64,000 nucleotides of DNA from Shewanella corallii (GCF_023349125.1 NZ_JAKIKT010000006.1:186001-250000); one strand, 5' to 3'; positions 28,559 to 40,594 are shown, counted from the first letter of the stretch. The notes: a model not told the origin generated them from the letters alone. A program made the numbers and translations.

Positions 28559-30267
28559 AGGCCCTGTCTCACCAGTTGACCGATAGCCGCGATCTGGTCG
28601 CTGGCTTGATTTGAGCTGACAACGACTTCAATCACTGTGGTGCCCTTGTGTTGCAACGCTTGCAGGTAGGTCTGTTTAAACTCATCGGCATCAGTGGGCC
28701 TGTGGTAAGGCAGACCAAACATAGTGGCGGCCCCCTCAAAACTCAGACCATGGCTGAGACGATAGTACTGGCTGCGCAGCGCCTCATTGGGAACCGGCAG
28801 CAGGTTAAAGATATTGCCGCCATCATTGTTGAGAATAACCAATATAAATGGCCCGCTTGCAGTGCGGGCAATCGCCATGGAGTTCAGATCATGGAGCTGG
28901 CTCAGGTCACCAATCACCAAAGTGATTGGCTGATCCTCATGGGCTGCTACGCCGCAGGCCGTTGCCAACAGACCGTCAATACCCGACGCGCCCCGGTTGG
29001 TGTAAGTTACACTGGTGTCGCCTTCAGCGCTAGGGGCAAACATATCAAACATTCTGACCGGCAGACTGTTACCGATAAACAGCTGATGGGCCGGGGCTCT
29101 GGCTATGGTTCTAATCACCAGGGCTTCGCCAAACTCACCCAAATCTATCTGTTGCTGCAGCAGTTGCTCCAGAGCCTGATTATGTTGGCTCAGTGCATTA
29201 GCCCACTGCCGGTGGCTGGATTCAGGCCACTGAAGGCCCGCAAACTGTGCCAGTGGTGCGGTGAACAGCTGCTTGCTGTTATGGCTTGGGTCCAGTCGCT
29301 CCTGACGGAACAGCAGTTGCCAGTAAGCACTCCACTTATGGTTGGCCAGATAGCTGATCAAGCGCTTTGACAGTAAACGCCCACCAACCACCAATACTCT
29401 ATCGGCTTCATCCAATAAAGCTCTGGCGTTGGGCTCCTGCAGCAGTTGGTCTATATGCCCTATCGCTTGGGGATGCTGGCGCAGCTGACACTGAGCATCG
29501 GTCAGCAGTGGCCAGCCCAGCTTTTGGCTTAGGGCCAGCAGCTCTGCGGGATCCTGTTCGGGTGACAGAGTGCCCGCCACAATCACCCCTTTACCCCTGA
29601 CAAACTCCTGTAGTTGATGGTCAGCAGGCAGGCTGGAGGGCTGACAGGTTGCAACCCGGCACCATGGCTGGTCATCTTGCTGCCAGTCATTCAGCGGCGC
29701 GAGATAGTCGGTAAAGGTGTCGGTGTGAGCTTCATTGGGATATAGGGGCTCGCGATACATACAGTTGATATGCAGCGGCTGAAACTGGTTGCTGACGGCA
29801 TCATCAATGGCGCTCAGTAAGGCCTGTGGCGCGATGGCGATATCCGGCGTTGGCAGATTCATCTGTTTGGCATAACCGGCGAAAATCGCGGGCTGCACAA
29901 TGGCCTGATTGGCACCGCAGTCTAGCAACTCAGGCGGACGGTCACCGGACAGAACAATCAAGGGCACATGGGTCAACCAGGCCTCAACAATTGCAGGATA
30001 CAGGTTAGCCACCGCGGTACCTGAAGTGGTGATAATGGCAACCGGCGCACGACTGGCTTTGGCCAGCCCCAGCGCCAGAAAACCCAGACCGCGCTCATCG
30101 AAATGCAGATGTTGTTTGAGCTTTTGCTGTCTGGCGGCAGCCAGTGTCAGTGGGGTTGAACGTGAACCCGGTGCCATGCATACGTGCTTAACACCCAGAC
30201 GGGCCAGTTCTTCCAGTATCAAGGCGCCCCAAAGCAGATTGAGCTCGGCGATTTGATGGGTTTGCAT
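28555..30267 (-). CDS. menD: SEPHCHC synthase MenD
   Basis: Thiamine-diphosphate- and Mg-dependent enzyme that condenses isochorismate with 2-oxoglutarate, the committing step of menaquinone synthesis. The 570 residues show the N-terminal substrate/ThDP region ([50 protein letters not shown]) and the C-terminal ThDP motif [12 protein letters not shown]...NNDGGNIF. Length equals the family norm. First gene of the menD-menHC-menE operon; menF (isochorismate synthase) and the later steps are not in the window. Its ThDP cofactor would come from the thi operon encoded 4 kb away. Confidence 0.94.
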   Translation of the reverse strand: MQTHQIAELNLLWGALILEELARLGVKHVCMAPGSRSTPLTLAAARQQKLKQHLHFDERGLGFLALGLAKASRAPVAIITTSGTAVANLYPAIVEAWLTHVPLIVLSGDRPPELLDCGANQAIVQPAIFAGYAKQMNLPTPDIAIAPQALLSAIDDAVSNQFQPLHINCMYREPLYPNEAHTDTFTDYLAPLNDWQQDDQPWCRVATCQPSSLPADHQLQEFVRGKGVIVAGTLSPEQDPAELLALSQKLGWPLLTDAQCQLRQHPQAIGHIDQLLQEPNARALLDEADRVLVVGGRLLSKRLISYLANHKWSAYWQLLFRQERLDPSHNSKQLFTAPLAQFAGLQWPESSHRQWANALSQHNQALEQLLQQQIDLGEFGEALVIRTIARAPAHQLFIGNSLPVRMFDMFAPSAEGDTSVTYTNRGASGIDGLLATACGVAAHEDQPITLVIGDLSQLHDLNSMAIARTASGPFILVILNNDGGNIFNLLPVPNEALRSQYYRLSHGLSFEGAATMFGLPYHRPTDADEFKQTYLQALQHKGTTVIEVVVSSNQASDQIAAIGQLVRQGL

Positions 30268-30376
30268 AGGTCTGTACCATATCTATCGAACTGCCTTGCG
30301 CCCAAGCGTAATGACAGTAAAAAGAGTTGCTTGAGATTCTAACTTAAACTTGGGAGTTTTTGCTTACGGCAAAAAA

Positions 30377-30411
30377 GAAAAAAGGCCCGTACGTGATGAA
30401 GCGTACGAACC
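30377..30411 (-). terminator. Terminator of the triheme cytochrome gene
   Basis: On the minus strand a stem GTTCGTACG / CGTACGGGC (G-U pairs near the base) is followed by a T-rich tract (CCTTTTTTCTTTTTT), 20 bases after the cytochrome stop. Confidence 0.7.
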
Positions 30412-30431
30412 TTGCAGGGAAATTGTTCTGA

Positions 30432-30731
30432 CTAATTGGTCAGTTGTTCATAGTGTTCCATATCCATCATGCCAGCCAGATCCTGAGGTGCGTTGTGGCA
30501 ACTGCCACAGTCCTTTTGGAGGTTGGCCATACTCGGCAATACTGGCGGCAAGTCCTTACCGTCTTTCCAGCGGTGGCAGTCGACGCAAACCACAGCATCA
30601 ATATGGTGTTCTGTCTCTATCCATACATGGGCCGGTGTTACCTGCCACTTCTCATCATGACACTCGCTGCAGTCATCCAGGGCCCAGGCCTGGGGAAGCC
30701 ACAACAGACACACTAAGACAATCCATTTCAT
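30432..30731 (-). CDS. Small periplasmic triheme c-type cytochrome
   Basis: A 99-residue protein: signal peptide ending near AWA-LDD, then three heme sites CSECH, CVDCH and CGSCH with extra histidines (HVWIETEHHID) that could be distal ligands. The start has an excellent GGAGG. Shewanella genomes, as I recall, carry a triheme cytochrome gene near menD. Likely a soluble electron carrier in the periplasm; partners unknown. Divergent from the LysR-type gene across 220 bases. Confidence 0.82.
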   Translation of the reverse strand: MKWIVLVCLLWLPQAWALDDCSECHDEKWQVTPAHVWIETEHHIDAVVCVDCHRWKDGKDLPPVLPSMANLQKDCGSCHNAPQDLAGMMDMEHYEQLTN

Positions 30732-30951
30732 GAGCGAACCTCCGGTGTTGGAACTGGCGGGATAATAGCCAACTTCTAAAAAAAAGAAATGTGATATCGC
30801 TCAGTTTGTGAACGCCGACTTTTATTTCAGAATTCTATAATTAAATTTTTAAGAGGCCGCTTTTGTTTCACAACATTTTAATTTTATAAATTGAAATTCA
30901 GAGCTATATTAGCGCCCAAAATATATAACTATAAGACGCTTGGTAGTGGAG

Positions 30952-31911
30952 ATGTTGGATCAGGAAATCAGGGCATTCTTTGTCTTTAAATCGATATATG
31001 AAACCGGCAGCGCCCGACTCGTTGCCGAAATGTATGATATTTCGCAATCAAAAGTAAGCCGTTATTTATCTGGTTTACGAGATTTATACGCGGATACTTT
31101 ATTTATTCGTAAAAAAACCGGTTTTGTTCCTACTGCCCGGGCGCACCAGCTTTACCCTGTGATCAGCCAGGTTGTCTCTTTGACTGAAGAACTGATCCAG
31201 CAAAACAGCCGGGATGTGGATGTCAGCGAATGTGTTATCGCTGTGCCTCCGACTTTCTCTGTGGGCCTGCCTGACTATCTGGATAAGACTCTCAAGCTAA
31301 TCTATCCCGGCCTGTCTTTTTCGCTGAAACCAACCCGCAGAGGAATTTGTGAAGATGTGGTCAAGGGCAATGTCTGTATTGCCTTGACCCACAGAGAGTG
31401 CACCCGTACTGCTGACTGCAGCAAGCAGGGGGTCTCAATGATCACCGCAGAGCCAGTCTGTAATGGCAGCGTCGTGTATGTGGTTGCCGCTGAATCTCAT
31501 CCGCTGTGGCAGCAGGAGCTGCTGTTGGAAAACCTGGCTCAGCATCCTTATGTGATTACCCAGATGCCTGGCTTTAACGATGAAACTGATCCCTTTGAGG
31601 TGTTCTGTAGCAGGCAGGGTCTGCCGCTGAGTGTGGCGCAGCGTACTGCCAGCCTAGCGACCTTGTTGGAGAGCCTGACCCTGTCTGAGGGTGTGTCCCT
31701 GTTGGGTACCGCATGTGCCTCTGAGTTTATTACCCGCTTCCCGGGTATGAGGTCTATGGCACTGCCTGCAGAAGAGTTTGCTAAATTGCATTTAGAAGTA
31801 CCAGCCCCCAAATATGGCTTTATCTGTCGTCAGGACCGCAGAGAGAAAATCCCACCTCTGCTTATTTCTGCTTTGAAGAGCTACATCATGGAGCAGGTAT
31901 CTGCAAAGTGA
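30952..31911 (+). CDS. LysR-family transcriptional regulator
   Basis: A 320-residue DNA-binding regulator. The N-terminal helix-turn-helix (about residues 3-62, with YETGSARLVAEMYDISQSKV and VSRYLSGLRDLYADTLFIRK) is LysR-like but somewhat divergent. The C-terminal effector-binding domain follows from about residue 90, containing a cluster of cysteines (CTRTADCSK). The ATG at 30952 starts the conserved LDQEIRAFF segment; a TTG at 30940 is the upstream alternative. LysR regulators often control a divergent neighbour, which here is the triheme cytochrome gene. The 32014-34002 gene converges on it. Target and effector are unknown. Confidence 0.82.
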   Translation: MLDQEIRAFFVFKSIYETGSARLVAEMYDISQSKVSRYLSGLRDLYADTLFIRKKTGFVPTARAHQLYPVISQVVSLTEELIQQNSRDVDVSECVIAVPPTFSVGLPDYLDKTLKLIYPGLSFSLKPTRRGICEDVVKGNVCIALTHRECTRTADCSKQGVSMITAEPVCNGSVVYVVAAESHPLWQQELLLENLAQHPYVITQMPGFNDETDPFEVFCSRQGLPLSVAQRTASLATLLESLTLSEGVSLLGTACASEFITRFPGMRSMALPAEEFAKLHLEVPAPKYGFICRQDRREKIPPLLISALKSYIMEQVSAK

Positions 31912-31932
31912 TAACTAAATTAGTTAATTACT

Positions 31933-31963
31933 AAAAAATCAGGGCGACTTAATGTCGCCCTGA
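31933..31963. terminator. Terminator between the LysR gene and the convergent secreted-protein gene
   Basis: A 10-bp perfect stem TCAGGGCGAC / GTCGCCCTGA with a TTAAT loop. The minus strand has six T directly behind it, the plus strand a weaker T-rich tail. Confidence 0.85.
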
Positions 31964-32013
31964 ACTTTATTCGTGAATTAACTCAAATATCTTGATGAGA
32001 TTAATAACAGTTA

Positions 32014-34002
32014 TTATTTCTCGGTGACTTTGTAATACTCAAAGCCGGAATTATTGCCCAGGTTTGAGAAGCTTGAAGTTCCGAAATAAAGCTCACCATT
32101 TACTACTGCGGCGTTACGGATGCCGTTATTGTCAGGGTTGGCAAAACCATCGGCAGTGATGCGCTCGGCAGCTTCGTCTGACTCTTCAAACACAATCAGG
32201 TCGGCACCTGACTGGTTGCTGTTGCCACGAACCTGTTGTGCCCAGCGGTACACATAGCCCATTGGATTGTTGTAAGCCTGATCCTGCCAGCTGTTGCCAC
32301 CCATCATATCGACAGGGAAACAGCTACCGGCAAGACAGAACTGATCCGGTGCCAGTCTTGGTAGCCTGGCGGCTTTACTTTGAATCGCTTCGATATTGTC
32401 ATAGTAATCGCGCATACCACTGCCCAGATCAAAGCCACCAATGTAAAGCTGCTCGTCGTGAACCACGGCAGTCCAGGCATAAACGTTCAGTACCTCGCCC
32501 CAACCTGCTGGGCCGTACTTGGGTTCCAGACCCATACGGTTGGGCTGCTTACGCCATTTACGACCGTTGAAAGCCCACTGTTTTTTATCACCGTACAGCA
32601 GCTCAGGCTTGAACTTGTGAGGTTTGTAGAAGCGGTTCATCTTCATACGGAAGATAGACGACGCACGCCAGCTCTTGATAGCCAACTCCTCTTCGACAGC
32701 GCTGTATTCACCATCCTGTACTGCAGGGAACTGCTCAGGGTATGCCGCTTTCAGTTTGTCATAACCCCCTGAGTGACCCACGTGCATGGTGCCGAAGTAC
32801 AGGTAGCCATCAAACATTGTCATGGCACCCATTTCATAGGTCTTGGCAATCACAGGGTCAGCATCGAAATCTTCGGTCTTGAAGATAGTGGTGAACTGCA
32901 TAGGCTCAGCTTTGCTGAAACCGGCAGCTGGCATAGGGTTGGACGCCAACAGGTTGCCACCCTGATAGGCTGGATCTTTGGCCGCCTTGGGGTGGGCCCA
33001 GGTACTGACCACCAGTCGCTCTTTACCTTTTTCATCCTGAGTTGTCACAAACTCTCCCGGCAGACCTTCATACTGGAAGCTGTCAGGGGTAACCAGATCA
33101 AAGCCATGGGTATCGCCACCGGCAAATGGCGCGTCTTTAGTGCCGACCCAGCGCAGGCCCACTGTGCCTGAAGTGCCCGCCTGACCCAAAGAGGTATCCG
33201 GGCCCATAAAGGTATACAGGGCGCTGCTGCCATCAGGATGAGTCAGCACTGTCATGCGACGGGAAGAGTCGTATGGGAAGTCAGCTTTACCCAAATAGGT
33301 GCGGGTCTGACTGTCGAAGGCGAACACCCGCAGGAAACCCTCGGCAGATTCAGTGGCACTCTGGCTGTCCAGGTTGGCATGACCAATAAAGAACACCACG
33401 CCATTGTGGGCACCGGCAGAACGGAAACCATAGATCTTGCTGGCTTCGCCTTCAAATACGCCATTGCCCAGATGCTTGGTTGGGCCACGGGAGATATCCC
33501 GGGCGTAATCCTGACCCGGCGCATTTAGAATATCGTATGGATTGATTACGCTGGTTTGCTGATTGCTCACATCATAAATGTACAGCTGACCCGGGCGGTC
33601 GATATCCACCAGGTTACAGGCTTGCACTTCAGAGTCGAAAGCGGTGACCAGCATTGGCAACTTGAGATGTTTCATCATCCAGCCACACCAGCCGTTGTTC
33701 AGGCTGCCGAACCAGATCTCTTCACCTACCTGAGCCACGCCCCAGGCGTATGAAGCATTACGACGTGCAGCCGCAGGCTCATCTGTATAATCCGCATCGG
33801 ATTCGGTCAGATTGGCATAGGGCTCAAACAGGTTTTTGGGGTTGGCACGACCGAAAAAGATCTCATCCACAGGCGCGATGGAAACCCGTTCCGCAACAAA
33901 GTCATCTGTGGTTTCCATTACTCTGCGGTAATCGTCATCTGCAAATGCAGCGCCAGTCAGGGTCAGAGAAGCCACCAGACCAAGCCTGAAAATGTTTCTC
34001 AT
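32014..34002 (-). CDS. Large secreted protein of unknown function
   Basis: A 662-residue protein with a clear signal peptide (MRNIFRLGLVASLTLTGAAF, cleaved before ADDD). Aromatic, Gly-rich segments recur in the form of a short strand with W/F-x-G (EEIWFGSLNN, GVVFFIGHANL, GYLYFGTMHVG, EQLYIGGFDLG, GELYFGTSSFS). This spacing suggests a beta-propeller. Cysteines at GWCGW, QACNL and FCLAGSCF could form disulfides. I do not recognise a family. The frame opens upstream to 34185, but the ATG at 34002 begins the signal peptide. It is divergent from the thi operon and convergent with the LysR gene, with its own terminator. Confidence 0.72.
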   Translation of the reverse strand: MRNIFRLGLVASLTLTGAAFADDDYRRVMETTDDFVAERVSIAPVDEIFFGRANPKNLFEPYANLTESDADYTDEPAAARRNASYAWGVAQVGEEIWFGSLNNGWCGWMMKHLKLPMLVTAFDSEVQACNLVDIDRPGQLYIYDVSNQQTSVINPYDILNAPGQDYARDISRGPTKHLGNGVFEGEASKIYGFRSAGAHNGVVFFIGHANLDSQSATESAEGFLRVFAFDSQTRTYLGKADFPYDSSRRMTVLTHPDGSSALYTFMGPDTSLGQAGTSGTVGLRWVGTKDAPFAGGDTHGFDLVTPDSFQYEGLPGEFVTTQDEKGKERLVVSTWAHPKAAKDPAYQGGNLLASNPMPAAGFSKAEPMQFTTIFKTEDFDADPVIAKTYEMGAMTMFDGYLYFGTMHVGHSGGYDKLKAAYPEQFPAVQDGEYSAVEEELAIKSWRASSIFRMKMNRFYKPHKFKPELLYGDKKQWAFNGRKWRKQPNRMGLEPKYGPAGWGEVLNVYAWTAVVHDEQLYIGGFDLGSGMRDYYDNIEAIQSKAARLPRLAPDQFCLAGSCFPVDMMGGNSWQDQAYNNPMGYVYRWAQQVRGNSNQSGADLIVFEESDEAAERITADGFANPDNNGIRNAAVVNGELYFGTSSFSNLGNNSGFEYYKVTEK

Positions 34003-34253
34003 CTTATTGTTATTTAAATAGGTTGTTGTGGTTTTCAATTGTGTTCCATCAATATCACACATGATCGGGGGCGCTAATTTAGCGTTTTTTTTACTTCTGT
34101 CTGTGACCTGAGCAATGAATTGAGCACAGAGGGCAGGAATAATCGAACAATTCTCAGGCGAAGGTGTTAATTGAAATATCATCACTTGTTAAATTTCAGC
34201 CGGTAAATATACTGGGTGCCCTGAGACATAGGCTTGAAAGCTGTGTCTTTACT
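34003..34253. other. Divergent promoter region, secreted protein / thi operon
   Basis: Non-coding, AT-rich; it must hold the promoters of the 34002 gene (minus) and the thi transcript (plus). Apart from a TTGTTA followed by an AT-rich stretch near 34187-34215 I see no convincing promoter elements. Confidence 0.45.
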
Positions 34254-34360
34254 ACTTGTCGGAGTGCCCGCTAATTGTCTTATCAACAGGCATAGGGCTG
34301 AGACCACGAAAGTGGGATCCGTTGAACCTGATCAGGCTAATACCTGCGAAGGGAACAAGT
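34254..34360 (+). ncRNA. TPP riboswitch (THI element) of the thi operon
   Basis: The aptamer landmarks occur in order: outer helix ACTTGT (34254-34259) pairing with ACAAGT (34355-34360), then GGGCTGAGA (about 34295), a CCAC/GTGG variable stem, TTGAACCTGATCAGG (34322-34335) and the closing CCTGCGAAGGGAAC. It binds thiamine pyrophosphate and lowers expression of thiCEFSGH when the cofactor is abundant. The distance to thiC (175 bases) leaves room for an expression platform; a candidate stem is at 34375-34409. Recognition from the conserved core is firm. Confidence 0.95.
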
Positions 34361-34374
34361 GTGGCTGACAGGCC

Positions 34375-34409
34375 GTGTCATATCTGCAGTTTGCTATTGG
34401 ATATGACGC
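34375..34409 (+). promoter_or_regulatory. Candidate expression-platform hairpin of the TPP riboswitch
   Basis: GTCATATC (34377-34384) pairs perfectly with GATATGAC (34400-34407), and the pairing extends by two more bases. No T tract follows, so simple intrinsic termination is unlikely. It may be an anti-anti structure or allow Rho-dependent control. Confidence 0.4.
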
Positions 34410-34519
34410 ATCAATATTAGCAACTGCTGTTTTATTGAGGTTTCATTTCAACAGCGATTGAAACGCCAGTCAGTAATCACCTGCCATCAACGCCATCCGA
34501 CAAGCATTAATTCCCATAA

Positions 34520-36535
<2,016 letters not shown>

Positions 36536-36536
36536 T

Positions 36537-37229
36537 ATGACTCAGGCCAATATTGAATTTGCCCGGCACAGCTTTGAGGCCAGTGACGGTAACAGTGATG
36601 AGCCAGCCGGTCTGGATCATCTCTATCCTGTGGTGGACAGCGCCGACTGGATTGCCCGGTTGTTGCCCATGGGCATACGCACTGTGCAGCTAAGAATAAA
36701 GCAGAGCGATCCCAGCGAACTGGAGAGGGAGATCTGCCGGGCGATCGCGCTGGGGCGGGAGCACAATGCCTGTGTATTTATCAATGATTACTGGCAATTG
36801 GCATTGAAGCACGGTGCCTATGGCGTGCATCTCGGGCAGACCGATATGCCCGGGGCAGATCTGAGCGGGATAGCGTCCGCCGGTATGCGTCTTGGGGTAT
36901 CAACCCGGACAGCCGATGAGTTGATTGCAGCTGTCAGGATGCGCCCCAGCTATCTGGCTATAGGTCATATCTTTCCCACTCCCACCAAGCAGATGAGCAC
37001 GCCACCACAGGGACTGGCAACCCTGAAGCAGCATGTGCAAACGGTCGCGGGTGAGATACCCACAGTTGCCATTGGCGGTATCGATCTCGGCCGCGCCGCC
37101 GATGTCTGGCAAACCTGTGTTGATGCAGTCGCAGTGGTCAGGGCGGTGACAGAGTCACGTGATCTGACAGGCGATCTGGCACGCTTTAACACCCTGCTGG
37201 CACGCCGCAAGGAGGTGGTTTGTGATTGA
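36537..37229 (+). CDS. thiE: Thiamine-phosphate synthase ThiE
   Basis: Joins HMP pyrophosphate and thiazole phosphate to give thiamine phosphate. The 230-residue TIM barrel shows QLRIK, INDYWQLA, VHLGQTD, IGHIFPTPTK and VAIGGI, the pyrophosphate and thiazole contacts. An N-terminal extension of about 30 residues precedes the barrel. It begins one base after the thiC stop and its end overlaps thiF by eight bases, so the genes are tightly coupled. No ThiD kinase domain is fused and no thiD lies in the window. Confidence 0.92.
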   Translation: MTQANIEFARHSFEASDGNSDEPAGLDHLYPVVDSADWIARLLPMGIRTVQLRIKQSDPSELEREICRAIALGREHNACVFINDYWQLALKHGAYGVHLGQTDMPGADLSGIASAGMRLGVSTRTADELIAAVRMRPSYLAIGHIFPTPTKQMSTPPQGLATLKQHVQTVAGEIPTVAIGGIDLGRAADVWQTCVDAVAVVRAVTESRDLTGDLARFNTLLARRKEVVCD

Positions 37230-38088
37230 TGAGACAAGCGCGACAGAGGAGCTGAGCGCCGCCGAGTTTCTGCGTTATAGCCGCCAGTTAATGCTGCCGG
37301 AATTGGGTGAAGAAGGGCAGTTGCAACTTAAACGGGCCAGGGTGCTGGTGGTCGGTGCCGGAGGGCTGGGCAGTGCCGCCTTATTGAGTCTTGCGGCCGC
37401 TGGCGTCGGCCAGATACATATTGCCGATCCGGATGCTGTGGAGCTGTCCAATCTGCAACGGCAGCTGGCATTTGAAAGTGGGGACGTCGGTATCAATAAA
37501 GCCAAGGCCGCTGCAGCCAGGTTAACGCGTCTGAACCCTCATATTCAGGTGCAGGTTTTGCCTCTGGCGTTGCGGGGCGAACTGCTTGCTGAGCAGGTGG
37601 CGAGCGTGGATCTGGTATTGGATTGCTCGGATAACCTGAGCACCCGATATCAGGTCAATCAAAGCTGTGCAGAGGGACAAAAGCCGCTTGTCAGCGGTGC
37701 AGCGACCGGCTGGCAGGGACAACTGATGACCTTTGATTTCCGGCGGTCTGACGCGGCCTGCTATCAATGCCTGTTCCCCTTTGATGCCAATCTAAGCCCG
37801 GACGATGCAATGCCGATTGGCAGTTGTCGCACTCTGGGGATTATGGGGCCTATGGTTAACACCCTTGGCACCTTGCAGGCGCTGCAGGCGATCAAGCTGA
37901 TATTGGGATTGGATGCGGACAGTGGAATGTCCTACTTGAGACGTTTCAACGGCCTGACAATGGAGTGGCAGACGCTGGCGGTTGCCAGAGATGCTGATTG
38001 TCCTGTTTGTGGATATCAGGGGAGCAGCAGTCCACAGAACAGGGGAAGCTCACAAAGGAGAAGCGAATATGTTGATACAGGTAAATGA
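37222..38088 (+). CDS. thiF: ThiS adenylyltransferase ThiF
   Basis: E1-like enzyme that adenylates the C-terminus of ThiS for sulfur loading. The 288 residues show the nucleotide-binding LVVGAGGLGS, the DPDAVELSNLQRQ region, the DCSDN aspartate, and zinc-binding CYQC plus CPVCG pairs. The start is a GTG with GGAGG upstream. The last 20 bases overlap thiS. The C-terminal tail after the zinc motif (about 25 residues, Ser/Arg-rich) is not typical and partly reflects the overlap. Confidence 0.92.
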   Translation: MIDETSATEELSAAEFLRYSRQLMLPELGEEGQLQLKRARVLVVGAGGLGSAALLSLAAAGVGQIHIADPDAVELSNLQRQLAFESGDVGINKAKAAAARLTRLNPHIQVQVLPLALRGELLAEQVASVDLVLDCSDNLSTRYQVNQSCAEGQKPLVSGAATGWQGQLMTFDFRRSDAACYQCLFPFDANLSPDDAMPIGSCRTLGIMGPMVNTLGTLQALQAIKLILGLDADSGMSYLRRFNGLTMEWQTLAVARDADCPVCGYQGSSSPQNRGSSQRRSEYVDTGK

Positions 38089-38269
38089 CCGACAGATTGA
38101 GCTGCCTTTGGGCAGTGATGTCACCGCAGTGTTTGATGCGCTCGAGCTGACCCCCCTGGGCTATGCTCTGGCCATTAATGGCATGGTGCTGCCCAAAAGT
38201 GAGTGGCCCCATACCCGGCTCAGTCCGGGAGATGATCTCGCCGTATTTCAGGTAATTGCAGGAGGCTGA
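38069..38269 (+). CDS. thiS: Sulfur carrier protein ThiS
   Basis: A 66-residue ubiquitin-fold carrier ending in the required Gly-Gly (VIAGG), the site of thiocarboxylate formation. The ATG at 38069 has AAGGAG seven bases upstream and lies within the last codons of thiF. A longer frame opens at 37982 but has no family match. Confidence 0.92.
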   Translation: MLIQVNDRQIELPLGSDVTAVFDALELTPLGYALAINGMVLPKSEWPHTRLSPGDDLAVFQVIAGG

Positions 38270-38271
38270 CC

Positions 38272-39057
38272 ATGTTAACCATTGGCGATAAAACCTTTCA
38301 TTCCCGGCTGTTTACCGGCACAGGTAAGTTTGCCGGAAGTCGCCAGATGGCAGCAGCGCTGAAGGCGTCAGGTTCAGAGCTGGTGACCATGGCGCTTAAG
38401 CGGCTGGAACTGGAGTCCCAGAACAAGCACGACGATATTCTCTCGCCTCTGTTGACTGCCAGGGTCAATCTGCTGCCCAATACCTCAGGCGCCAGGAGTG
38501 CTGAAGAAGCGGTATTTGCTGCCCGGCTGGCGCGGGAGGCTTTGGGGACCCACTGGCTCAAACTGGAGATCCATCCGGATCCCAAATACCTGATGCCGGA
38601 TCCCATCGAAACCCTTAAAGCGGCAAAGCAGCTGGTGCAGGAGGGCTTTGTGGTATTGCCCTACTGTCATGCCGACCCTGTGCTCTGTAAGCGTTTAGAG
38701 GAGGTGGGCTGCGCCGCAGTGATGCCGCTTGGCTCACCTATCGGCAGCAATAAAGGACTGGCTTCCAGAGAGTTTCTGCAGATCATTATCGATCAGGCGC
38801 GGGTGCCTGTGGTGGTGGATGCAGGTATTGGTGCGCCGTCCCATGCCGCAGAAGCGATGGAGTTGGGGGCTGACGCCGTGTTGGTGAATACCGCTATCGC
38901 CACTGCTGCCAATCCCACTGCTATGGCCAGTGCCTTTAAATTGGCTGTGGAAGCCGGACGTATAGCCTTCGAGTCAGGTCTGGCAACTGAGCACACCCAG
39001 GCGGTGGCGTCCAGTCCGCTTACTGGCTTTCTGTCTGTTGGAGAGCCTGTCCTGTGA
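38272..39057 (+). CDS. thiG: Thiazole synthase ThiG
   Basis: TIM-barrel enzyme that assembles the thiazole ring from deoxyxylulose phosphate, dehydroglycine and ThiS thiocarboxylate. The 261 residues contain the Schiff-base lysine in [33 protein letters not shown] and [18 protein letters not shown]. It starts two bases after thiS with GGAGG upstream, and its stop overlaps the thiH start (GTGA). Confidence 0.95.
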   Translation: MLTIGDKTFHSRLFTGTGKFAGSRQMAAALKASGSELVTMALKRLELESQNKHDDILSPLLTARVNLLPNTSGARSAEEAVFAARLAREALGTHWLKLEIHPDPKYLMPDPIETLKAAKQLVQEGFVVLPYCHADPVLCKRLEEVGCAAVMPLGSPIGSNKGLASREFLQIIIDQARVPVVVDAGIGAPSHAAEAMELGADAVLVNTAIATAANPTAMASAFKLAVEAGRIAFESGLATEHTQAVASSPLTGFLSVGEPVL

Positions 39058-40190
39058 ATGAGCATGACATTGCCGAGGGCTTTGCCAGTACATTTGCCGG
39101 GCTCAACTGGGATGCACAGCGCTTAAGTATCTATGCCAAAACGGCGACGGATGTTGAGCGCGCCCTGCAGTCGGGCAAGCGCACACTGGAAGACTTCAAA
39201 GCACTGATCTCGCCTGCGGCAGAGCCTTATCTGGAGCAGATAGCGCAGCAAAGTGCCTTCCTTACCCGGCAGCGCTTCGGCCATACCCTGGGCATGTATC
39301 TGCCTTTATACCTGTCTAACCTTTGCGCCAATGTGTGCAGCTACTGTGGCTTCTCCATGGATAACCGCATCAAGCGCAAAACCCTGACTCTGGACGAAGT
39401 CGAGGCAGAGTGCCGGGCCATTAAAACCATGGGATTCGACTCCATATTACTGGTCACCGGCGAGCATGAAACCAAGGTGGGCATGGACTATTTCCGTCAG
39501 GTGTTGCCTGTGGTTAAGCGCTATTTCAGTTATCTGGCGATGGAGGTGCAGCCGCTGCAAAGCCATGACTATGCCGAACTCAAAGCCCTGGGGCTGGATG
39601 CGGTAATGGTGTATCAGGAAACTTATCATCCTGTGACTTATGCCAGGCATCACCTGAGGGGGAAAAAGGCTGACTTTGGCTATCGGCTGCAAACCCCGGA
39701 CAGGCTGGCGCGGGCAGGTATCGACAAAATAGGTTTGGGAGCCTTGATAGGTTTGGAGGACTGGCGCACCGACAGCCTGTATGTCGCTGCTCACCTTGAG
39801 TATCTGGAACGCCACTATTGGCAGAGTCGTTACTCCATCTCTTTTCCCCGTCTGCGTCCCTGCGCAGGTAATACAGAGATAAAGTCCATTATGGAGGACA
39901 AGCATCTGGTACAGCTGATTTGTGCCTACCGTTTATTTAACCCCAGTGTGGAGCTGTCTCTGTCGACCCGTGAATCCCCCTGGCTGAGGGATAATTTGCT
40001 GCCTTTAGGGGTAACAGCTCTGTCAGCCGCCTCCAGCACACAGCCCGGCGGTTACGCCAATCCCGAACCCGCGTTGGAACAGTTCAGCATCAGTGATGAG
40101 CGCAGTGTGGTCGAGGTAGCAAAGACAGTAAAACAGGCGGGTTTTGAAGTGGTGTGGAAAGACTGGGACAGGCGCTATTCCGGAGTCTAA
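39054..40190 (+). CDS. thiH: 2-iminoacetate (dehydroglycine) synthase ThiH
   Basis: Radical-SAM tyrosine lyase supplying dehydroglycine to ThiG. The 378 residues contain the cluster motif [10 protein letters not shown] (CX3CX2C) and the LRPCAGN segment. The GTG start overlaps the thiG stop by four bases. Presence of ThiH instead of the oxidase ThiO is the pattern of facultative anaerobes. Last gene of the thi operon, with a hairpin terminator 40 bases downstream. Confidence 0.95.
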   Translation: MNEHDIAEGFASTFAGLNWDAQRLSIYAKTATDVERALQSGKRTLEDFKALISPAAEPYLEQIAQQSAFLTRQRFGHTLGMYLPLYLSNLCANVCSYCGFSMDNRIKRKTLTLDEVEAECRAIKTMGFDSILLVTGEHETKVGMDYFRQVLPVVKRYFSYLAMEVQPLQSHDYAELKALGLDAVMVYQETYHPVTYARHHLRGKKADFGYRLQTPDRLARAGIDKIGLGALIGLEDWRTDSLYVAAHLEYLERHYWQSRYSISFPRLRPCAGNTEIKSIMEDKHLVQLICAYRLFNPSVELSLSTRESPWLRDNLLPLGVTALSAASSTQPGGYANPEPALEQFSISDERSVVEVAKTVKQAGFEVVWKDWDRRYSGV

Positions 40191-40230
40191 GAATGTAACC
40201 ACTATTATTGCGTTGCACTCTCCCTTAGTT

Positions 40231-40269
40231 CAGTGTCGGCTGATATTGTGATTTAGCCGACGCTGTTTT
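40231..40269 (+). terminator. Terminator of the thi operon
   Basis: An 11-bp stem CAGTGTCGGCT / AGCCGACGCTG (one wobble) with a 13-base loop is followed by TTTT. Confidence 0.75.
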
Positions 40270-40563
40270 AACTGCAGCTCCTGCTCTCACTGCATTTGAG
40301 AACTATTTTCATTAACTCTTTTGGGATAAGTTTTTATTTATCTCAATGGAGGTATGACACTTATTTTTGACCTTGGTCATATTTTAATATTTCGCGATTT
40401 CCCCGTCCCGTTCACAAGTCTGCTCACAGCCATTAACAATCTTGGCTTGAGTTGTTCCGGCGTAAAATATAAAAACATTACTAAACATAAGGTTATAAAA
40501 AGCATTTGTAGTGCTTTTTATAGTCATTGAGTGAGTGTTTAATCACGAATATTATTTTTGTGT

Positions 40564-40577
40564 ATGCGATGTCGCAT
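40564..40577. promoter_or_regulatory. Perfect-arm palindrome upstream of dmsE
   Basis: ATGCGA-TG-TCGCAT, 6-bp arms around two bases, about 125 bases before the dmsE start and just upstream of the conserved promoter block. No copy is visible in the corresponding place of the second dms cluster. Confidence 0.4.
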
Positions 40578-40594
40578 TTTTCCCCTTCTGAAAA

